Assembly (NCBI RefSeq): GCF_003597675.1
Contig: NZ_CP030827.1
Location: 3,100,001-3,164,000, forward strand
Reading direction: 5' to 3'
DNA from: Neorhizobium sp. NCHU2750
GTDB taxonomy: Bacteria > Pseudomonadota > Alphaproteobacteria > Rhizobiales > Rhizobiaceae
Length of the DNA stretch: 64,000 nt
The notes under the pieces were generated by a model. It was not told the origin of the DNA and made no database searches. It saw only the letters and a program-made list of their open reading frames with translations. The position numbers and the translations under genes were made by a program. Of the stretch, positions 60,213 through 64,000 are shown piece after piece. Position 1 is the first letter of the stretch, and every line of letters begins with the position of its first letter.

Positions 60213-61817
60213 ATGAAGACCGTTGGCGAGACGCTGATCGATCTGCTGGAAGTGAATGACGTCGACGTGGTCTTCGGCATTCCCGGCGTCCACACGGTTG
60301 AACTCTATCGCGGGCTTTCGGGCTCGAAGATCCGCCACATCACCCCCCGCCACGAACAGGGCGCCGGCTTCATGGCCGATGGCTATGCCCGCGTCAGCGG
60401 CAAGCCGGGTGTCTGCCTCGTCATCACCGGGCCGGGCCTCACCAACATCATCACCCCGATGGCGCAGGCCTATCAGGACTCGGTGCCGATGCTAGTGATC
60501 TCCGGCGTCAATGCCCGCGCCACGCTTGGCCATGGTCGTGGGCGCCTGCACGAACTGCCCGACCAGCGCGGCATGATGGCGACGCTCGCGCTGATGAGCC
60601 ACACGCTGCACAATCCGGATGATCTTGCCGACGTCATGGAGCGCGCCTTCGCCATCCTCCGCTCCGGCCGGCCGGGACCGGTGCATATCGAGATCCCGAC
60701 CGACGTGATGGCGCTCCCCGTCGCCCCGCCTCGCCTGCAGATGGCGCGACCCGGACGTCCCCGCGCCGAAGCGCAGATGATCGCCGACGCCGCCTCGCTC
60801 TGTCTTGCCGCCAAAAAGCCGGCCATTCTTGTCGGCGGCGGCGCGGTGGCTGCGGCCAAGGACATTCTCGCGCTGGCAGAACGGCTGGATGCACCGCTGG
60901 TGACCACCACCAATGCCCGCGGCGCCTTTGCCCATCATCCGCTCTCGGTGCCGGCAAGCCCGAGCCTGAAATCGGTGCGTGAACTGGTCGCGGAAGCCGA
61001 TCTCGTGCTCGCATTCGGCACCCAGATGGGCCAGACCGATTACGACATGTATGTCGATAACAACTTCCCGGCGCTCAAAAACCTCGTCCGCATCGACATC
61101 GATGCCGGCCAGCTTGCCCGCGGGCCGCTGGCGGCCCTCTCGCTTTTGTCCTCGGCGGAAAATGCGGCGGCCGACCTGCTGGCCGCCATCGGCACCGGCA
61201 ACAGCCGGCAAGGCAATGGCGCCGGGCGAGCCGAAGCAGGCCGTGCTGCGGCTCTTGCCGAACTCACCCCGAAGATGCGCGCCGAGATCGCCGTGCTGGA
61301 CACGATCCGCGACACGCTTGCCGGCACCATCATCGTCGGCGACAGCACCCAGGCTGTCTATGCAGGCAATCTCTATTACGAAGCCGGCCGGCCGCATGGC
61401 TGGTTCAATGCGGCAACCGGCTACGGCGCGCTGGGCTACGGCCCGCCGGCTGCGATCGGCGCGGCGATTGCCGATCCGAAGGCCCCGGTTATCTGCCTCA
61501 CCGGCGATGGCGGTTTCCAGTTCACCCTCGCCGAAATCGGCGCGGCGAAGGATGCCGGCACGCGGGTGATCTTCCTCGTCTGGAACAATGACGGCTACCA
61601 GGAGATCGAAAGCTACATGGTCGAATGCGGCATCGCCCCGGAAGGCGTGAAGCCGACGCCACCCGATTTCCTCAAGATCGCCGAGGCCTTCGGCCTGCCG
61701 GCTCGGCGTCTTTCAGATGTCGCCGAATTGCCCGTAGCCTTGGAGGCATTTCGCGATCTCGCGGGTCCTTCACTGATCGAGATCCACCAGACGAAAACGG
61801 CTGGTGCAACGGCCTGA
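60213..61817 (+). CDS. ThDP-dependent enzyme, AruI-like (2-ketoarginine decarboxylase type)
   Basis: A 534-residue acetolactate synthase-like ThDP enzyme. The catalytic Glu is in TPRHEQGAGFMADGYARVSGKPGV (about residue 51), the central domain binds FAD-like cofactor in relatives, and the ThDP motif is LTGDGGFQFTLAEIGAAKDAGTRVIFLVWNNDGYQEIE. The aminotransferase gene 17 bp upstream makes an AruH/AruI-like pair, which in Pseudomonas removes the amino group of arginine and then decarboxylates 2-ketoarginine. It could equally act on another 2-oxo acid. No acetolactate synthase small subunit is nearby. Confidence 0.9.
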   Translation: MKTVGETLIDLLEVNDVDVVFGIPGVHTVELYRGLSGSKIRHITPRHEQGAGFMADGYARVSGKPGVCLVITGPGLTNIITPMAQAYQDSVPMLVISGVNARATLGHGRGRLHELPDQRGMMATLALMSHTLHNPDDLADVMERAFAILRSGRPGPVHIEIPTDVMALPVAPPRLQMARPGRPRAEAQMIADAASLCLAAKKPAILVGGGAVAAAKDILALAERLDAPLVTTTNARGAFAHHPLSVPASPSLKSVRELVAEADLVLAFGTQMGQTDYDMYVDNNFPALKNLVRIDIDAGQLARGPLAALSLLSSAENAAADLLAAIGTGNSRQGNGAGRAEAGRAAALAELTPKMRAEIAVLDTIRDTLAGTIIVGDSTQAVYAGNLYYEAGRPHGWFNAATGYGALGYGPPAAIGAAIADPKAPVICLTGDGGFQFTLAEIGAAKDAGTRVIFLVWNNDGYQEIESYMVECGIAPEGVKPTPPDFLKIAEAFGLPARRLSDVAELPVALEAFRDLAGPSLIEIHQTKTAGATA

Positions 61818-62019
61818 CCAGCAATGGATTTTGTCACCTTCGTGTGATTGGCAACACCCCCTCCGCACTGATAATCAAAGACTTCCAGCACAGGCACAAC
61901 ATTCCAGCATCGGCCCGAAAGTCGGCCCCGATTTTCGGAAAGCACGATGCGTAGATCTAAAAAATTAGATCGTCCTTTGTGCATCCATTCGGATGCACGG
62001 CGATCTGGGGAGAGTGAGC
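61818..62019. promoter_or_regulatory. Region with two palindromes upstream of exported protein gene
   Basis: GATCTAA-AAAA-TTAGATC (61954-61971) and, 8 bp on, GTGCATCC-ATTC-GGATGCAC (61979-61998), both perfect. They end 22 bp before the start codon at 62020 and could be operator sites or, for the second, a 5' mRNA hairpin. No gene in the gap. Confidence 0.6.
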
Positions 62020-62643
62020 ATGAAACGTGATATGTTCCGCAAGGCCAGCTTTTCTCTGATGGCGGGCGCTGCTCTGCTGCTGATGGCGGCGCAGGCTGCC
62101 GACGCCGCCGACAAGGTCCGCATGAGCGGCATGGTCGAAAGCGTCGACGGCGACAACTTCAACCTCAAGACCACCGACGGCAAGGAAGTCATGGTGATGA
62201 TGGCGCCGAGCCTCAGCCTGATGGGCATCAAGAAGGCCGGTGTCTCCGACATCAAGCCCGGCGATTTCATCGGCGTCGGATCGCAGCCAACCGCCAATGG
62301 CATCAACGGCGCCGTGCAGGTGGTGATCTTCCCGGCCTCGATGAAGGGCACGGGCGAAGGCGACCGCGCCTGGGGTGTAAGGCCGAACGGCCAGATGACC
62401 AATGCCACCGTCAAGGAAGCAAGCCAGGATGCCAACGGCCCACTGCTGACGCTCGCCTATAATGGCGGCGAGCGGAAGGTCAACATTCCGGCCGACACCA
62501 CCATCCTGGCCATCGCCTCCGCCACCAAGGACGACCTTAAGGCCGGCACTGCCGTGACCGTTCAGGGAACCGATGCCGGCGGCGGCATGATCTCCGCCGA
62601 CAATGTCCGCGTCGGGCTCGCAGGCGCAATTCCGCCCAAGTGA
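62020..62643 (+). CDS. Exported DUF5666-type protein
   Basis: A 207-residue protein with a Sec signal peptide (KASFSLMAGAALLLMAAQAADA, cut about residue 29) and repeats of a small beta-barrel: VRMSGMVESVDGDNFNLKTTDGKEVMVMMAPS, then DIKPGDFIGVGSQPTANGI, and later KVNIPADTTILAIASATKDDLKAGTAVTVQGTDAGG. This is the layout of DUF5666/OB-like periplasmic proteins of unknown role. ATG 62020 has GGGGAGAGTGAGC upstream. No metal or catalytic motif is seen. Confidence 0.88.
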   Translation: MKRDMFRKASFSLMAGAALLLMAAQAADAADKVRMSGMVESVDGDNFNLKTTDGKEVMVMMAPSLSLMGIKKAGVSDIKPGDFIGVGSQPTANGINGAVQVVIFPASMKGTGEGDRAWGVRPNGQMTNATVKEASQDANGPLLTLAYNGGERKVNIPADTTILAIASATKDDLKAGTAVTVQGTDAGGGMISADNVRVGLAGAIPPK

Positions 62644-62754
62644 CGCTCAAGCAATGAAACCGGCCGGCGCCTGCCTGCCCCGCAGATCGTCATGCGCGAT
62701 CATATGGCGCGCGCACGGGCGACGGGCCAGGTTCACGTTTCGGATGGCCTCGTC

Positions 62755-62961
62755 TCAGGCAATGTCACCTGCATCCGCGACATGTTCGTCGCGTTCGACG
62801 TTGCTGCAGACACCTTGCGCCTTGCGGGCCCGGTTGATCTCGATGCTGGCAAGGCTGGGCTCCTTTCGAAATAGGGCCTCGCCCGTGCCGCAGCTGCTGG
62901 CGACATTCAGCTGGCGTCCTGTCGGACGGGACGCATCCGTGTATAGGCTATCGCGCGTCAT
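62755..62961 (-). CDS. Possible small protein with strong ribosome-binding site
   Basis: A 68-residue frame on the minus strand (TRDSLYTDASRPTGRQLNVA; EINRARKAQGVCSNVERDEH). Evidence is the very strong GAAGGAGGAGGAAAGA before the ATG at 62961; the protein has no recognised domain and a plus-strand frame (62692-62874) overlaps. The remainder of the 488-bp gap (62644-63131) shows nothing clear. Could be a remnant. Confidence 0.35.
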   Translation of the reverse strand: MTRDSLYTDASRPTGRQLNVASSCGTGEALFRKEPSLASIEINRARKAQGVCSNVERDEHVADAGDIA

Positions 62962-63131
62962 TCTTTCCTCCTCCTTCGGTACCGACAATAGATGAACTAC
63001 CGGCTCGGTTCCTCCCGAACCATGTCATGCGTCAATCGCCGGCATTTCTCCGCAACCTTCCTGTCGCTTTGAAGACGAGCCCGACAGCGACAAGGGACCT
63101 CCCCTTCCCGCTATACCTGCCGCACCGAGAA

Positions 63132-63422
63132 CTAAAGCCCTTCGACGATCCGGATATCCCGCTCGACGCCACCCGCCAAAAGGGCCATCGCCTCTTGATA
63201 GGCAGGGCTGTCATGGGCAGCCTGGGCATGCTCGACGCTGTCGAACTCGATCAGCACCGTACGCTGCTCAAGCCCCGCTTCGTAGACGAGCGACGGCAGG
63301 CCCCGCGCCAGGATACGCCCGCCTGCGGCAGCGATCGCCGGACCGCTGAGCTTGGCATAGGCGGCCAGCGCATCCGGATTGCTGACCGATCGATATGTGG
63401 CAACCCAATAGGCCTTGGCCAT
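63132..63422 (-). CDS. DUF1330-family protein
   Basis: A 96-residue dimeric ferredoxin-like (Dabb-type) protein of DUF1330: KAYWVATYRSVSNPDALAAYAKLSGPAIAAAGGRILARGLPS, then RTVLIEFDSVEHAQAAHDSPAYQEA and RDIRIVEGL. The WVA and Y-x-x-Y residues are typical. The role is unknown, though relatives occur with catabolic genes. ATG 63422 has GGGAGAGAGAGCAA upstream. It lies 120 bp downstream of a NIPSNAP-type gene on the same strand. Confidence 0.88.
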   Translation of the reverse strand: MAKAYWVATYRSVSNPDALAAYAKLSGPAIAAAGGRILARGLPSLVYEAGLEQRTVLIEFDSVEHAQAAHDSPAYQEAMALLAGGVERDIRIVEGL

Positions 63423-63542
63423 TTGCTCTCTCTCCCTCGCGTCCAAGCATAACACCGCAAGTTGTGCGCCTGGTCAATCATAGAAGGACATGGCAGCAGG
63501 TGGAACCGCTTGCCTTGCCCGTCATCATGCCATCTGCAACTT

Positions 63543-63917
63543 TCACCGGTCTTCGCCGAGCCGCTGCAGGAATACCCGCTCATAGCTGCGAAACGGCGGG
63601 TTTTCACCATAACGCGCATTCGCCGCCATCGCGTCCGGATCCTTGGCCACTGCATCGCGATAACCGAGATAGGTCTGGTCGTCCGGAAAGCTGAACAGTG
63701 CGATGGCAATGTCGCCATCTCCCTCGCGTCCCAATCCCTCGAAGCTCATGCCGGCACCGCGTGGTGCCTCGCGCGGGAGATAGTAGCCATGATGCGTTCC
63801 GCCATGCCGTTCGATCAGCCTGACCCAGGTTTCCGCATAGAGCTTGAAATCCGCAAGCCTGTCCGGATCGATCCGGTAGCGAACCTCGCATGTTACAGGG
63901 GCGCCAGACATATCCAT
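63543..63917 (-). CDS. NIPSNAP-family protein
   Basis: A 124-residue ferredoxin-like protein: VTCEVRYRIDPDRLADFKLYAETWVRLIERHGGTHHGYYLP, then IALFSFPDDQTYLGYRDAV and SYERVFLQRL, typical of NIPSNAP. Function not established. The start codon follows directly the stop codon of the upstream gene (TAG then ATG), so they are probably one operon. ATG 63911 is an alternative start. Confidence 0.85.
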   Translation of the reverse strand: MDMSGAPVTCEVRYRIDPDRLADFKLYAETWVRLIERHGGTHHGYYLPREAPRGAGMSFEGLGREGDGDIAIALFSFPDDQTYLGYRDAVAKDPDAMAANARYGENPPFRSYERVFLQRLGEDR

Positions 63918-64000
63918 CTATCCGTTTTGCTTGCCGCTCTCGTCTTCCGGCGGCTCCCAGCCGAACACGCTGCGGCCTCCCCATTCATGCGAATGGCGAT
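63918..64000 (-). CDS. C-terminal end of an unidentified gene (partial)
   Basis: The visible 26 codons of a minus-strand frame end ...HEWGGRSVFGWEPPEDE then SGKQNG and TAG. It abuts the NIPSNAP-type gene. Too short to identify. Confidence 0.5.
   Translation of the reverse strand, partial: RHSHEWGGRSVFGWEPPEDESGKQNG

Noticed and set aside
62692..62874. A 60-codon plus-strand frame after the DUF5666-type gene
   Set aside because: No ribosome-binding site, no recognised motif, and overlap with a better-initiated minus-strand frame.

Overview
The window is about 62% GC, gene-dense DNA that looks chromosomal. It most resembles the Rhizobiaceae (Rhizobium/Agrobacterium/Sinorhizobium relatives). 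The clues are HWE-type histidine kinases, an EcfG-like sigma factor with GGAAC-N16/17-CGTT promoters, TctABC and sugar ABC importers, many small stress proteins of alphaproteobacterial type, and intergenic palindromic repeats of rhizobial style. No rRNA, tRNA or CRISPR array was seen.

Layout. 1-3.5 kb: a TetR-controlled RND efflux operon whose pump gene runs off the left edge. 3.6-9.8 kb: a tandem-PAS hybrid kinase, a BON protein, two short-chain dehydrogenase-like genes and two regulators divergent from them (MmyB-type and AraC). 9.9-13.2 kb: membrane PQQ glucose dehydrogenase and a glutathione transferase. 13.3-16.1 kb: a general-stress cluster with an EcfG-like sigma factor, a NepR-like peptide, a YciE-like protein and several small genes. 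16.4-21.1 kb: glgA and glgX, separated by a YkgJ-like gene and a brnTA toxin-antitoxin pair whose toxin has an in-frame stop. 21.2-22.7 kb: an IS110-family element and a 267-bp inverted-repeat element. 22.7-27.2 kb: more stress genes, including a 25-residue membrane peptide, a DJ-1/PfpI protein, topoisomerase IB and an HWE kinase. 27.5-33.2 kb: a glucose-type ABC importer with a divergent LacI regulator. 33.4-40.2 kb: a tctCBA importer with a DctB/DctD-like two-component pair. 40.3-42.5 kb: a DUF4126 membrane protein and a MerA-like flavoprotein. 42.6-45.0 kb: a lower-GC island of small genes resembling orphan immunity proteins (DUF2019, Imm35-like). 45.1-48.7 kb: asparagine synthetase and a family 2 glycosyltransferase. 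48.7-53.3 kb: a second YciE-like gene, small stress genes, and a cluster matching E. coli ybhN-clsB-ybhP. 53.4-55.3 kb: a ParE/RHH toxin-antitoxin pair, a phosphoribosyltransferase-like protein and a cupin regulator. 55.4-64 kb: a flavin monooxygenase, an MFS transporter, a TetR regulator, an AruH/AruI-like pair, a DUF5666 exported protein and two small-molecule-type ORFs (DUF1330, NIPSNAP).

The most striking signal is the enrichment of EcfG-type promoters. Seven sites match GGAAC-N16/17-CGTT exactly and six more carry GGTT or TGTT at -10. All lie just upstream of genes, at 13.8-15.7, 22.7-25.5 and 49.3-52.5 kb. They link the sigma factor gene itself, its small neighbours, topoisomerase IB, the 25-residue peptide and the clsB/ybhP-like phospholipid genes into one probable general-stress regulon.

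Second, an approximately 130-bp palindromic repeat occurs four times. Two copies sit exactly between a solute-binding-protein gene and its membrane-subunit genes in two unrelated importer operons, the position occupied by REP elements in E. coli malE-malF.

All assignments come from reading the sequence and from family knowledge. No database search was run.
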